The position numbers and the translations under genes are program-made. A stretch of DNA of 34,257 nucleotides, taken from Anaerolineales bacterium. Its GTDB lineage: Bacteria > Chloroflexota > Anaerolineae > Anaerolineales > Villigracilaceae. Shown piece after piece: positions 1 through 7,074 of the stretch. The notes beneath the pieces were generated by a model. That model did not search any database. It had not been told where the DNA came from and saw nothing but the letters and a program-made list of their open reading frames with translations. Positions within the stretch are counted from its first letter, which is position 1, and every line of letters starts with the position of its first letter. Location of the stretch: the NCBI GenBank assembly GCA_022865905.1, contig JALHUM010000246.1:1-34257 (forward strand), written 5' to 3'.

Positions 1-510
1 CGCCTCGACCATGAGCGCGACATCAACGCCCAACTCGACGTCAACCTGCGCGGTCTGATTCAGGTCACGCGCGCCTTCCTGCCGCACATGTTGGCGCGCC
101 GCGCTGGTCACATCATCAACATGTCTTCGGTGGCCGGGATGATCGCCGCGCCGCTTAACAGCGTCTACGCCGCCACCAAGTACGGAGTGCGCGCCTTCAC
201 CGATTCCCTGCGTCGCGAGGTGGCCCCATTTGGCGTCCAGGTTTCCGGCATCTACCCCGGCCCGGCTTTAACCGAGTTTGGCAAACACTCCGGTAATAAC
301 GCCGTCAAAACCGATCTCAAACTTCCCGGGGGGATCTCGATGACTTCCGAGTACGTTGCCCGGCGCGCCGTCAGCCTGGCGAAACGTCCGCGCCGGACGC
401 TGGTCATCCCCTGGTGGTTCCGCCCCCTGGTGTCATTCGACTACCACTTCCCAGGCCTGGTGGACTGGTTCTTGAAGGTAGCCTTTGTGAAGCGATTTCA
501 TCGTTTCTAA
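1..510 (+). CDS. Short-chain dehydrogenase/reductase (SDR), 3' part
   Basis: This is the C-terminal part of an SDR-family NAD(P)-dependent oxidoreductase. The reading frame is open from base 1, so the ATG at 88 offered by the ORF track is internal and the start lies outside the window. Visible SDR marks are the N-x-x-G helix region (DVNLRGLIQVTRAF), the Ser strand (HIINMSSVAG) with its catalytic serine, the active-site pair YAATKYG (Tyr-x-x-x-Lys), and the PGP loop after the sixth strand (IYPGPALTEF). The Rossmann nucleotide-binding Gly motif is upstream of the window. The C-terminal stretch, rich in Trp, Phe and Arg (IPWWFRPLVSFDYHF), resembles the membrane-peripheral tail of 'classical' SDRs. 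The substrate cannot be told. The family call is firm. Confidence 0.9.
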   Translation, partial: RLDHERDINAQLDVNLRGLIQVTRAFLPHMLARRAGHIINMSSVAGMIAAPLNSVYAATKYGVRAFTDSLRREVAPFGVQVSGIYPGPALTEFGKHSGNNAVKTDLKLPGGISMTSEYVARRAVSLAKRPRRTLVIPWWFRPLVSFDYHFPGLVDWFLKVAFVKRFHRF

Positions 511-530
511 ACACGAAGTACACACCGTTC

Positions 531-669
531 GCCTGCACTTGCGCAGGTGCAAGCGTGCCGCCCTGGCCTGGCCCCCCGGACAGGCCAGGGCGGCAGCCGC
601 GAAGCGATCCTGTGGACGCCGGCCGTTTCACCCCGGCGGGCTGGGTCTATCGGCCCGAACGGGGTGCGA
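531..669. repeat. Composite palindromic repeat, family 1 copy A plus 14-bp hairpin
   Basis: The intergenic gap between the SDR and M24 genes is filled by nested palindromes. It opens with GCCTGCACTTGCGCAGG, continues with a perfect 14-bp hairpin (GCCGCCCTGGCCTG, 557-570, pairing with 581-594), and ends with CCCCGGCGGGC (631-641) facing GCCCGAACGGGG (653-664). The first and last modules recur at 5669-5725, and the last at 29054-29098. No T-tract follows, so it is a repeat and not a terminator. The ORF track extends the M24 frame through it, but those residues are repeat-encoded. Confidence 0.8.
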
Positions 670-727
670 GACAGCGAAGTTTCACAATGGAAATCCTTTG
701 TGCAACTTCGTGTTGAAAGGTTCATCC

Positions 728-1834
728 ATGACAACCACTCGCCTCACCAAACTTCTCGAACCTCTCCAGACCTCTGGCTGGGATGCCCTGACCCTCAACC
801 CTAGCCCATCCCTGACCTATCTCACCGGCCTGCACTTTCACCTCAGCGAACGACCAGTTGTCGCGATTTTCACAGCTGACCATGCCCCGGTCATTGTCTT
901 GCCGGAGTTGGAAATGCTCAAGTTGAACGGCTTGCCGTATGAGATTACTGCCTTTCCCTACCCTGAAAACCCCGCCGAATGGGATGGCGTCTTCCGCCGC
1001 GCAGTGCAATCACTGAGACTGGACGGCAAACGCATCGGCGTGGAGCCGCGCGCCATGCGCCTGCTGGAGTTCCGCCACGTCAAGGCCGGCGCGCCCGACG
1101 CGGACTTCCCCGACGCCTCGGATGTGGTCAGCCGGCTGCGGGTCAGGAAAGATGCGGACGAAATCGCCGCGATGCGAAAGGCAGTCAAGGTGGCGCAGTC
1201 CGCGCTGGAGGCGACCCTCCCACTGCTCAAAGTCGGCATGAGTGAGAAGGAACTGGCCGCAGAGCTGGTTGTTCAATTGCTGCGGAATGGGTCGCAATCC
1301 GAGATGCCGTTTGCGCCTATCGTCTCCGGCGGCCCGAACAGCGCTAACCCGCACGCCTCGCCCAGCGAGCGCAGACTCCAGCCCGGCGACCTGCTGGTGG
1401 TGGACTGGGGCGCATGCGTGGACGGCTACATCTCCGACCTTACGAGGACTTTCGCGGTGAGGGAGGTGGAGGCGGAGTACCGCAAAATTCATCAGATCGT
1501 GCTGGAAGCCAACGCGGCTGGACGTGCCGCGGCCAAGCCTGGCGTGCCTTGTGCCAATGTGGATAAGGCCGCGCGCGAGGTTATCGAGAAGGCTGGCTAC
1601 GGTCTCTATTTCACGCACCGCACCGGTCACGGCATCGGCATGGAAGGCCACGAGGAACCCTACATGCGCGGCGACAACATGCAGTTGTTGGAGCCGGGCA
1701 TGGCCTTCACTGTCGAGCCGGGGATTTACTTGCCGGGGAGCAATGGCGTAAGGATCGAGGATAACGTGGTGATTACGGAGGATGGGGCGGAGTGTTTGAG
1801 TTATATGCTCCGTGAGTTGCGGGTAGTGGGATAA
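728..1834 (+). CDS. M24 family Xaa-Pro aminopeptidase-like protein
   Basis: A 368-residue metallopeptidase of the M24B (aminopeptidase P/prolidase) family, which removes N-terminal residues next to proline using two metal ions. The N-terminal creatinase-like domain occupies about residues 1-140 and the pita-bread catalytic domain the rest. Metal ligands are visible: VDWGACVDGYISDLTRTF gives both Asp ligands, HRTGHGIG the His, and TVEPGIY and VRIEDNVVIT the two Glu. The start at 728 is chosen because it follows GAAAGG and excludes 63 upstream codons that come from the palindromic repeat. No signal peptide is seen, so it is probably cytoplasmic. It runs in the same direction as the aminotransferase 34 nt downstream. 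Exact specificity (prolidase or aminopeptidase P) cannot be settled from sequence. Confidence 0.9.
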   Translation: MTTTRLTKLLEPLQTSGWDALTLNPSPSLTYLTGLHFHLSERPVVAIFTADHAPVIVLPELEMLKLNGLPYEITAFPYPENPAEWDGVFRRAVQSLRLDGKRIGVEPRAMRLLEFRHVKAGAPDADFPDASDVVSRLRVRKDADEIAAMRKAVKVAQSALEATLPLLKVGMSEKELAAELVVQLLRNGSQSEMPFAPIVSGGPNSANPHASPSERRLQPGDLLVVDWGACVDGYISDLTRTFAVREVEAEYRKIHQIVLEANAAGRAAAKPGVPCANVDKAAREVIEKAGYGLYFTHRTGHGIGMEGHEEPYMRGDNMQLLEPGMAFTVEPGIYLPGSNGVRIEDNVVITEDGAECLSYMLRELRVVG

Positions 1835-1868
1835 AGATTCACCTCGAAGCACGAAAGGCATATAGCAG

Positions 1869-2984
1869 ATGCACCTCTCTCCCTTCAAACTCGAACGCCA
1901 CTTTGCCAAATACGAATTTACTGCCCGTTACTTGCTGTGCAGCTCGGACTGTGAGTCGCTTTCGGTGGGTGACCTGCTGGCGCTGGAACCCGGCTCGGAC
2001 GAGGCGCTGCAGCGTCACTGGCTGGGCTACACCGAGTCAGAGGGCGCGCCCTCGCTGCGACAAGAGATCGCGCGCATTTACACCACAATTCGACCGGAGC
2101 AGGTACTTGTCCACAGCGGGGCGGAGGAAGCCATTTTCCTGTTCATGCACGCCCTGCTGCAAACCGGCGACCACGTCGTTGTTCACTGGCCGTGCTACCA
2201 GTCGCTGTTTGAAATCGCCAAAAGCGCTGGCGCTGAGGTGACTTTCTGGGAGGCGCGCGAATCGAACAGCTGGGCGCTCGACCTGGATGAACTTAAACGG
2301 CTGCTCAAGCCTAACACGCGCGCGGTGGTGGTTAACACCCCGCACAACCCGACCGGCTACCTGATGCCGCGCCCCGATTTCCTCGTCCTGAACGCGCTCT
2401 GCCAGGAACACGGCATTTTGCTTTTCTGCGACGAAGTCTACCGCGAACTGGAGTACGACCCCGCCAGCCGCCTGCCGTCCGCCTGCGACCTCAACCCACT
2501 GGCGGTTTCGCTGGGCGTCATGTCCAAGACCTACGGGCTGGCCGGCCTGCGCATCGGCTGGATCGCTACGCGCAACGCCGATATCTACAATCGCATGGCC
2601 GTACTCAAGGATTACACCACCATCTGCAACAGCGCGCCGAGCGAGTTCCTGTCTGAGCTGGCCCTGCGCCACCGCGAAGCGCTCGCAGCGCGGAATTTGC
2701 AGATCATCCAGTCCAACCTTGCCCTGTTGGATGATTTTTTCACCCGCCGCGTTGACTGCTTCTCGTGGGTACGTCCCAAGGCCGGGCCTATCGCTTTTCC
2801 GCGCCTGCTGAAAGGGGACGTGGAATCATTTTGTGATGAACTCGTCCACGAAAGCGGCGTGCTCCTGCTGCCCGGCAGCATGTACGACCATCCTGGCAAC
2901 CATTTCCGGGTCGGGTTTGCGCGCCAGAATATGCCCGAAGCCCTCGACAAACTGGATAAGTTCCTGGGATCCATCCCAATATGA
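1869..2984 (+). CDS. PLP-dependent aminotransferase, class I/II
   Basis: A 371-residue fold-type I PLP enzyme. It has the conserved NTPHNPTG motif, the Asp-x-x-Tyr motif (FCDEVYREL) that contacts the cofactor pyridine nitrogen, and the Schiff-base lysine in MSKTYGLAGLRIGW. The C-terminal FRVGFAR arginine would bind the substrate carboxylate. The start has AAAGG at suitable spacing. It follows the M24 peptidase by 34 nt and probably shares its transcript. Its TGA overlaps the ATG of the broken lipoprotein ORF at 2981. The substrate is unknown; members of this branch are variously annotated as aspartate/tyrosine transaminases or capreomycidine-synthase-like enzymes. Confidence 0.9.
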   Translation: MHLSPFKLERHFAKYEFTARYLLCSSDCESLSVGDLLALEPGSDEALQRHWLGYTESEGAPSLRQEIARIYTTIRPEQVLVHSGAEEAIFLFMHALLQTGDHVVVHWPCYQSLFEIAKSAGAEVTFWEARESNSWALDLDELKRLLKPNTRAVVVNTPHNPTGYLMPRPDFLVLNALCQEHGILLFCDEVYRELEYDPASRLPSACDLNPLAVSLGVMSKTYGLAGLRIGWIATRNADIYNRMAVLKDYTTICNSAPSEFLSELALRHREALAARNLQIIQSNLALLDDFFTRRVDCFSWVRPKAGPIAFPRLLKGDVESFCDELVHESGVLLLPGSMYDHPGNHFRVGFARQNMPEALDKLDKFLGSIPI

Positions 2985-3307
2985 CAACCTACAACAAGCG
3001 CCCGGCGTGTTTAGGTATTCCTCAAGTTGTCCTTCTTGCCCTCGCTGCCTGCACCGCTGGTCCCGCCACTCCAGCAACTTTGACACCAAGTCTCACGCTA
3101 TAACCAAACCTCACTTTCTTCCCCACCTCAACGCCAGAGCCTGTTGAAACGCATCAAATAACGAGAGTCTTTACGCCGGTGGCGACAAATACGCTCTGGA
3201 ATTTTTCGTCAGGGTTGAGCATTGAAGAGCATCCGTTGGCAAAACGGCCTGAGATCGAGCCGCTGGTCATCTATCCTCGGGAAGTTCGTTCATTGGAAAA
3301 AGGATAG
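2981..3307 (+). pseudogene. Broken lipoprotein gene with in-frame TAA
   Basis: Not in the ORF track. An ATG at 2981 overlaps the stop of the aminotransferase (ATGA). It encodes a lipoprotein-like leader with lipobox LALAAC and a Thr/Pro-rich linker, then meets TAA at 3101-3103. The same frame stays open for another 67 codons to TAG at 3305. That stretch continues in the same style (TSTPEPVE, VFTPVATNT) and becomes a more ordinary sequence (LWNFSSGLSIEEHPLAKR). Composition is continuous across the stop, as expected of one nonsense mutation in a real gene. I do not recognise the mature domain. A base-call error at the TAA is the alternative. Confidence 0.55.
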
Positions 3308-3459
3308 CATGGATCACCGGTTGATAGGCGTCGTACCTCGTTCTGTGGGGATGCAAGAGGGAATGGGAACAGATCAATCAGGGGCAACGAAAGCCTTGAC
3401 GTAAACTTTTGAGTAAAGTACAGTTGGGTTGCCAGATTCTTGTTACAGGAGGAAGAATT

Positions 3460-3678
3460 ATGAACAAGTATAAGCAGACCATCGTTATTACCCTGTCTCT
3501 CGGCATATTGTCTCTTATCGCAATGGCTTTCAGCCACCTCGCGCTCACAGACATCGTGCACGGAGAAGCCGACGTTTCCCTGGAGTGGACCATTCTGCGA
3601 GTTACTGTCCTGGTTCTGTTTGCTTTCAGCGGTTCGTCTCTTTTCACTTTGATTCGAATTCTCAAACTGAAATCGTAA
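3460..3678 (+). CDS. Small two-helix membrane protein
   Basis: A 72-residue protein with two predicted transmembrane segments, about residues 8-28 (IVITLSLGILSLIAMAFSHL) and 45-66 (ILRVTVLVLFAFSGSSLF). They are joined by an acidic loop (DIVHGEADVS), and the C-terminus is basic (RILKLKS). The start is fixed by a strong AGGAGGAAG ribosome site 5 nt upstream; the ORF-track start at 3409 precedes that site and is rejected. I do not recognise the family. It stands alone between the broken lipoprotein and the aminotransferase leader region. Confidence 0.7.
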   Translation: MNKYKQTIVITLSLGILSLIAMAFSHLALTDIVHGEADVSLEWTILRVTVLVLFAFSGSSLFTLIRILKLKS

Positions 3679-3687
3679 ATACAGTAA

Positions 3688-3693
3688 TATAAT
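3688..3693 (+). promoter_or_regulatory. -10 box TATAAT, predicted leaderless start
   Basis: A perfect TATAAT lies 6 nt before the ATG at 3700, so the predicted transcription start falls on or next to that ATG. No clear -35 is seen 16-18 nt upstream. Confidence 0.45.
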
Positions 3694-3699
3694 AGTGCT

Positions 3700-3750
3700 A
3701 TGCTGCAAACATTCCTCAACCTAGCGATGTTCGGCATCCTTTTGCCGTAA
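3700..3750 (+). CDS. Candidate leucine-rich leader peptide
   Basis: A 16-codon ORF too short for the track: MLQTFLNLAMFGILLP then TAA. Five of 16 residues are Leu, plus one Ile. The stop abuts the left arm of an alternative hairpin, which abuts an intrinsic terminator, followed by an aminotransferase gene. That order (promoter, leader peptide, competing hairpins, amino-acid enzyme) is the architecture of transcription attenuators. It has no ribosome site and would be read as a leaderless message. The ORF could be chance; the surrounding arrangement is what supports it. Confidence 0.35.
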   Translation: MLQTFLNLAMFGILLP

Positions 3751-3751
3751 A

Positions 3752-3798
3752 GTCAGCCAAGGCCTGACGGGTGAACGCACACCTGTCAGGCCTTTTTT
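3752..3798 (+). terminator. Intrinsic terminator or attenuator before aminotransferase
   Basis: AAGGCCTGAC (3759-3768) pairs perfectly with GTCAGGCCTT (3784-3793) and is followed by a T run, a textbook rho-independent terminator. GTCAG at 3752-3756 can instead pair with CTGAC at 3764-3768, which would capture the terminator's left arm. The two structures exclude each other. It may simply end transcription of upstream genes, or act as an attenuator for the gene at 3838. Confidence 0.75.
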
Positions 3799-3837
3799 GT
3801 CTCGTGCGGTGACACATCACATACTTAAGGAGAAAGA

Positions 3838-5061
3838 ATGCAGACACCTTGGGAATACCGCTATGCAAATCGCACGCAACGCATGGGAAGTTCCATCATC
3901 CGGGAGCTGCTCAAGTGGACCGAGCAACCGGACATCATCTCTTTTGCAGGCGGATTACCAGCTCCGGAAGTTTTTCCGGTAAAACAATTCAAGGAAGCCT
4001 GCAATACCGTCTTGGACGAGTTCGGCGCGCAGGCGCTGCAATACAGCACCACCGAGGGCTACCGTCCGCTGCGGGAGATGATCGCCCGCCACGCGACCCG
4101 CTTTGGGATTGACATCACCCCGGATAACATCCTGATCACCTCCGGCTCCCAACAGGCGTTGGATTTCATCGGGCGCGTGTTCATCAATCAAGGCGATCAT
4201 ATCGTGTGCGAATCACCTACTTACCTCGGCGCGCTGCAAGCCTGGAACGCCTACGGGGCGCAGTATATTTCTGTCCCTTCGGATGAGAATGGCATGATCG
4301 TGGACGAATTGGAGAAAGCCCTGCGGGTGGGACCCAAGTTCATATACGTTCTACCGAACTTCCAGAATCCGGCCGGCTCGACCCTGAACCTGGAGCGCCG
4401 CAAGATGCTGGTCGAACTGGCCGACCGGTACGGAGTCCCGATCATCGAAGATGACCCTTATGGTCAACTCCGTTACGAGGGCGAACATCTGCCCGCGGTC
4501 GTCACCCTCGACAGCCAGTTCCGGGGCGACGACGGCACCTATACCGGCAACGTGATCTACCTGAGCACCTTTTCGAAGATTCTCGCCCCGGGCATCCGCC
4601 TGGCATGGGTCGTCGCGCCGCAGGAAGTGATCCGTAAGCTGGTGATGGCCAAGCAGGCGGCCGACCTGCACACGGCCACCTTCAACCAGATCGTTGCCTT
4701 CGAGGTCGGCAAGGGCGGCTTCTTGGATGAGCATGTCAAGTTCATCCGCGCCACGTACAAGGAGCGGCGTGACATCATGCTGGAGACCATGGACGAGGTC
4801 TTCCCGTCTGAGGTTCGCTGGACGCATCCGCAGGGCGGCATGTTCCTGTGGGGCATCCTGCCAAAGGGGATGTACGCGGCCGAGGTGCTGAAAGTTGCCA
4901 TCGAGAAGAAGGTGGCATTTGTACCCGGTGGGTCGTTCCACCCGAACGGCGGCGGAGAGAACACCATGCGGCTCAACTTCTCCTTCTCCTCGCCGGAGAT
5001 CATCCGCGAGGGCATCACCCGCCTGGGGCTGCTGCTGCGTGAACTGGTGAGAAAGAGCTAG
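3838..5061 (+). CDS. PLP-dependent aminotransferase, LysN/MocR-like class
   Basis: A 407-residue fold-type I aminotransferase of the group containing 2-aminoadipate transaminase LysN and the aminotransferase domain of MocR regulators. There is no GntR-type DNA-binding domain at the N-terminus, so it is an enzyme and not a regulator. Visible motifs are DIISFAGGLPAPEVFP at the N-terminus, TSGSQQALD, NFQNPAGSTL, the Asp-Pro-Tyr of IIEDDPYGQLRYEG, the PLP lysine in STFSKILAPGIRLAW, and the carboxylate-binding Arg in MRLNFSFSS. AAGGAG lies 6 nt before the ATG. Family members accept 2-aminoadipate, aromatic or branched-chain amino acids; the Leu-rich leader upstream would fit the last, but this is inference. 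Confidence 0.9.
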   Translation: MQTPWEYRYANRTQRMGSSIIRELLKWTEQPDIISFAGGLPAPEVFPVKQFKEACNTVLDEFGAQALQYSTTEGYRPLREMIARHATRFGIDITPDNILITSGSQQALDFIGRVFINQGDHIVCESPTYLGALQAWNAYGAQYISVPSDENGMIVDELEKALRVGPKFIYVLPNFQNPAGSTLNLERRKMLVELADRYGVPIIEDDPYGQLRYEGEHLPAVVTLDSQFRGDDGTYTGNVIYLSTFSKILAPGIRLAWVVAPQEVIRKLVMAKQAADLHTATFNQIVAFEVGKGGFLDEHVKFIRATYKERRDIMLETMDEVFPSEVRWTHPQGGMFLWGILPKGMYAAEVLKVAIEKKVAFVPGGSFHPNGGGENTMRLNFSFSSPEIIREGITRLGLLLRELVRKS

Positions 5062-5094
5062 TTGTCCGAAAATTGCAGATATGGGAAATAAAAA

Positions 5095-5125
5095 CGACGC
5101 ACTTTCTACGTGCGTCGCTTTATTT
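5095..5125. terminator. Bidirectional terminator between aminotransferase and FmdB genes
   Basis: CGACGCAC (5095-5102) pairs with GTGCGTCG (5110-5117) around a 7-nt loop. A T-rich tract follows on the plus strand (CTTTATTTTC) and TTTTTATTT follows on the minus strand. It lies between convergent genes and can serve both. Confidence 0.8.
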
Positions 5126-5142
5126 TCTTGGGCAGAGCCAGC

Positions 5143-5433
5143 TTATTCAGCAGTCTTCTCTGCGCTCTTTTCGGGCTTTGGTTCCTTGTCTTCGCTTTTA
5201 TCCTTCTTTTCTTCCTTACCATCTTGCGAATGTTTCTTCGCCTCTCCTGAGGGGGAGTGGTGGTCAGTAGCGTAAAAACCCGAACCCTTGAACACGATCC
5301 CAACCGGACCGTAGATTTTGTGCAGGCTCTTCTTGCCGCACTCCGGGCAGCGGACCAACGGCTGGTCGCTGAACTTCTGCTTGCGGTCGAACTGCAGGCC
5401 ACAGGTTCCACAACGATAAGAATAGACAGGCAT
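5143..5433 (-). CDS. FmdB-family zinc-ribbon protein with charged tail
   Basis: A 96-residue protein whose first 45 residues are the FmdB-type zinc ribbon: MPVYSYRCGTCGLQF and CPECGKKS give two CxxC knuckles, and VFKGSGFYATD is the family's conserved end. The remaining ~40 residues are a low-complexity Lys/Glu tail (KEEKKDKSEDKEPKPEKS), probably disordered. The start at 5433 gives the canonical N-terminus and follows GAGGAAAG; the longer track ORF is rejected. The function of FmdB ribbons is unsettled; they have been linked to regulation in methylotrophs. A second member lies at 13126-13341. Confidence 0.88.
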   Translation of the reverse strand: MPVYSYRCGTCGLQFDRKQKFSDQPLVRCPECGKKSLHKIYGPVGIVFKGSGFYATDHHSPSGEAKKHSQDGKEEKKDKSEDKEPKPEKSAEKTAE

Positions 5434-5530
5434 ACTTTCCTCGAACTTCCTATTGAATGAACAGGCATTATTATAGCGCACTCGAGAGGGGGTGACAATA
5501 GGCAATTGCGATGAATTTCCCAACAAGAGC

Positions 5531-5573
5531 TTGACATTTCAGGATTTGTGTTTATAATTAGAACATACGTTCT
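5531..5573 (+). promoter_or_regulatory. Near-consensus sigma70 promoter overlapping a LexA-like box
   Basis: TTGACA (5531-5536), a 16-nt spacer and TATAAT (5553-5558) form an essentially perfect housekeeping promoter. Directly after it, AGAACATACGTTCT (5560-5573) is a perfect palindrome containing GAAC-N4-GTTC. It fits the Gram-positive-type LexA (DinR) consensus GAACRNRYGTTY and covers the predicted start site, an ideal repressor position. It drives the ATPase gene at 5606. Confidence 0.75.
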
Positions 5574-5605
5574 GATTTGAGCCTGTTCCAATCCACGGTG
5601 ACGCC

Positions 5606-6454
5606 ATGTCCGCTTCCAATTTCTTTGCGCTGGCCCTCCAGGCCTACCGGGAACTCCAGCCTGAGCTTGCCTGCACTTGCGCAGGCCGTCTCGCCCCGGC
5701 GGGCTCCCGGCCCGAACGGGGTACAAATGACCAGGCGGGGCAAACTATCCACGCGCTAACCCTGCCCGCTCTCGCAGATGTGCTTGGGCAACTGGAGTCC
5801 CCGCCGCAGGGCGCGCTGATGCTCGGCGTGGCTTCGGACGGTCTGCCGGTGCTGTTGGATCTGTACGACCCGGCCCCCTGTCCGATCCTGGTGGTTGGAG
5901 ATGGCAACAGCGGCAAGACGGCGTTATTGCAACTGCTGGCGCGCACCGCTGATCTCCTTCAAGAGCCGGGCGATGTGCAGTTCGGTGTGGTGACCAATTT
6001 TCCAGACGAATGGAAAAGTATGGAAACCTCGGCTGCCAGCATGGGCATCTGGCCCGCCTATCACAGTTCAGCGGTGCAGTTCCTCCACGATACGGTGGCC
6101 TGGGCGGATGGCTCGACCCCGGGACGGCAGGTGCAGGTATTGCTGCTGGACGACCTGGCCTCGCTGGTGAGCACCAGTCACGAGACCCAGGAGGATTTGC
6201 GCTGGCTGCTGGTGCGCGGCCCGGAACGGCGTGTCTGGACGGTGGCGACGCTCAACGCGGTACGCGCCATGCGTCTGCGCCCCTGGCTGGGGTTGTTCCC
6301 CACGCACATTTTCGGCTTCATCCACCAACCCGCCCTGGCAGAGACGTTGACGGGAGATCCGCAGGCTGGCCTGGCGGACCTGGTGCCGGGTCTGCAATTC
6401 AGCCTGAAACAAGAAAGCGGCGGGCTCCAATTTTGGCTGCCGTCCCTTGATTGA
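5606..6454 (+). CDS. P-loop ATPase, function unknown
   Basis: A 282-residue protein with a Walker A motif at about residue 98 (VVGDGNSGKTALLQLL) and a Walker B-like strand (VQVLLLDDLASLV, about residue 175). A possible sensor strand follows (RRVWTVATLN). The fold is likely an additional-strand P-loop NTPase, loosely FtsK/HerA-like, but I cannot name a family. Residues ~22-40 (CTCAGRLAPAG, SRPERGTND) are encoded by palindromic repeat family 1 inserted in frame, so that segment is not expected in homologues. The ATG at 5606 is 48 nt after the -10 box with only a weak ribosome site. The next gene follows after 12 nt and probably forms an operon with it. The LexA-like box suggests DNA-damage control. 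Confidence 0.7.
   Translation: MSASNFFALALQAYRELQPELACTCAGRLAPAGSRPERGTNDQAGQTIHALTLPALADVLGQLESPPQGALMLGVASDGLPVLLDLYDPAPCPILVVGDGNSGKTALLQLLARTADLLQEPGDVQFGVVTNFPDEWKSMETSAASMGIWPAYHSSAVQFLHDTVAWADGSTPGRQVQVLLLDDLASLVSTSHETQEDLRWLLVRGPERRVWTVATLNAVRAMRLRPWLGLFPTHIFGFIHQPALAETLTGDPQAGLADLVPGLQFSLKQESGGLQFWLPSLD
5669..5725. repeat. Palindromic repeat family 1, copy B, inside the ATPase gene
   Basis: GCCTGCACTTGCGCAGG (5669-5685) is followed by CCCCGGCGGGC (5694-5704) and GCCCGAACGGGG (5710-5721). All three blocks match the copy at 531-669. It lies wholly inside an open coding frame. Confidence 0.8.
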
Positions 6455-6466
6455 TAGGAGATTGAT

Positions 6467-6706
6467 ATGAATGTGGGTATGCTCTGGTTCGACAACGATC
6501 CCCGCACCGCGTTGACGGTCAAAGTCGAGCGCGCCGCAGATTATTACCGCCAAAAATACGGCCACATACCGGACCTGTGCCTCGTCCACCCCAGCATGTT
6601 GGCCGAACCCCTGCTCAAGGCTGGCAAGAAATTCGTCATCTCTGTCCGCCCGAACCGGCTGGTGCTGCCTGGGCACCTGTGGATCGGTATAGAAGATAAG
6701 AATTAG
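6467..6706 (+). CDS. Small soluble protein of unknown function
   Basis: A 79-residue protein that I do not recognise. It follows the P-loop ATPase by 12 nt with a good ribosome site (AGGAG, 7 nt before the ATG), so the two are probably cotranscribed. It has no membrane segment or signal. Visible features are a basic amphipathic stretch (VKVERAADYYRQKYG) and a hydrophobic, Pro-rich centre (PDLCLVHPSML), with a compact C-terminus (HLWIGIEDKN). The clean ribosome site and codon usage like its neighbours make it a real gene. It overlaps the end of acpS, on the opposite strand, by 4 nt. Confidence 0.65.
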   Translation: MNVGMLWFDNDPRTALTVKVERAADYYRQKYGHIPDLCLVHPSMLAEPLLKAGKKFVISVRPNRLVLPGHLWIGIEDKN

Positions 6707-7074
6707 ACTTCCCCCATCGCAACGACGAGCGCGATTGCGTGCGTTTCGCTGTGACTCAGGCTGACCGACCAGGTGGTCAGCCTGAGTTCTTTCGCGATCC
6801 TTTCCGCTCTTTCGTGCAGGATGATGGCTGGCGCCTCGTATTCCACGCCTTGGATTTCGATCTCCTGCCAGGATACCGGCCCGATGCCTGTCCCCAAGGC
6901 CTTCGAGACCGCCTCCTTGGCCGCGAAACGGGCTGCCAGCGATTCGAATCTTCCGGCGCAGGATGCGAGTTCAGCTGGCGTGAAGATGCGCCTCGAGAAG
7001 CGCTCGCCGTGACGTTCGATCGCGGCGCGGATACGGGCAATTTCGATCAGGTCTATCCCAGTGAGCAGGATCAT
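6703..7074 (-). CDS. acpS: Holo-[acyl-carrier-protein] synthase
   Basis: A 123-residue AcpS-type phosphopantetheinyl transferase, the usual length for the family. It moves the 4'-phosphopantetheine arm of CoA onto a serine of acyl carrier protein, making it active for fatty-acid synthesis. The two signature motifs are visible: GIDLIEIARI at the N-terminus with the Mg-binding Asp, and FAAKEAVSKALGTG with the catalytic Glu and Lys. The start ATG directly follows the stop of the upstream M16 gene, so translation is probably coupled and the three genes 9631-6703 form one operon. Confidence 0.95.
   Translation of the reverse strand: MILLTGIDLIEIARIRAAIERHGERFSRRIFTPAELASCAGRFESLAARFAAKEAVSKALGTGIGPVSWQEIEIQGVEYEAPAIILHERAERIAKELRLTTWSVSLSHSETHAIALVVAMGEV

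Noticed and set aside
539-727. 63-codon N-terminal extension of the M24 peptidase
   Set aside because: Encoded by palindromic repeats, with no ribosome site; ATG 728 follows GAAAGG.
1010-1909. Long minus-strand ORF (299 aa) opposite the M24 gene
   Set aside because: High-GC shadow of the M24 coding sequence; no domain sense, and the plus strand has all catalytic motifs.
4351-4941. Minus-strand ORF (196 aa) opposite the aminotransferase
   Set aside because: Shadow ORF; the plus strand has full aminotransferase motifs and a ribosome site.
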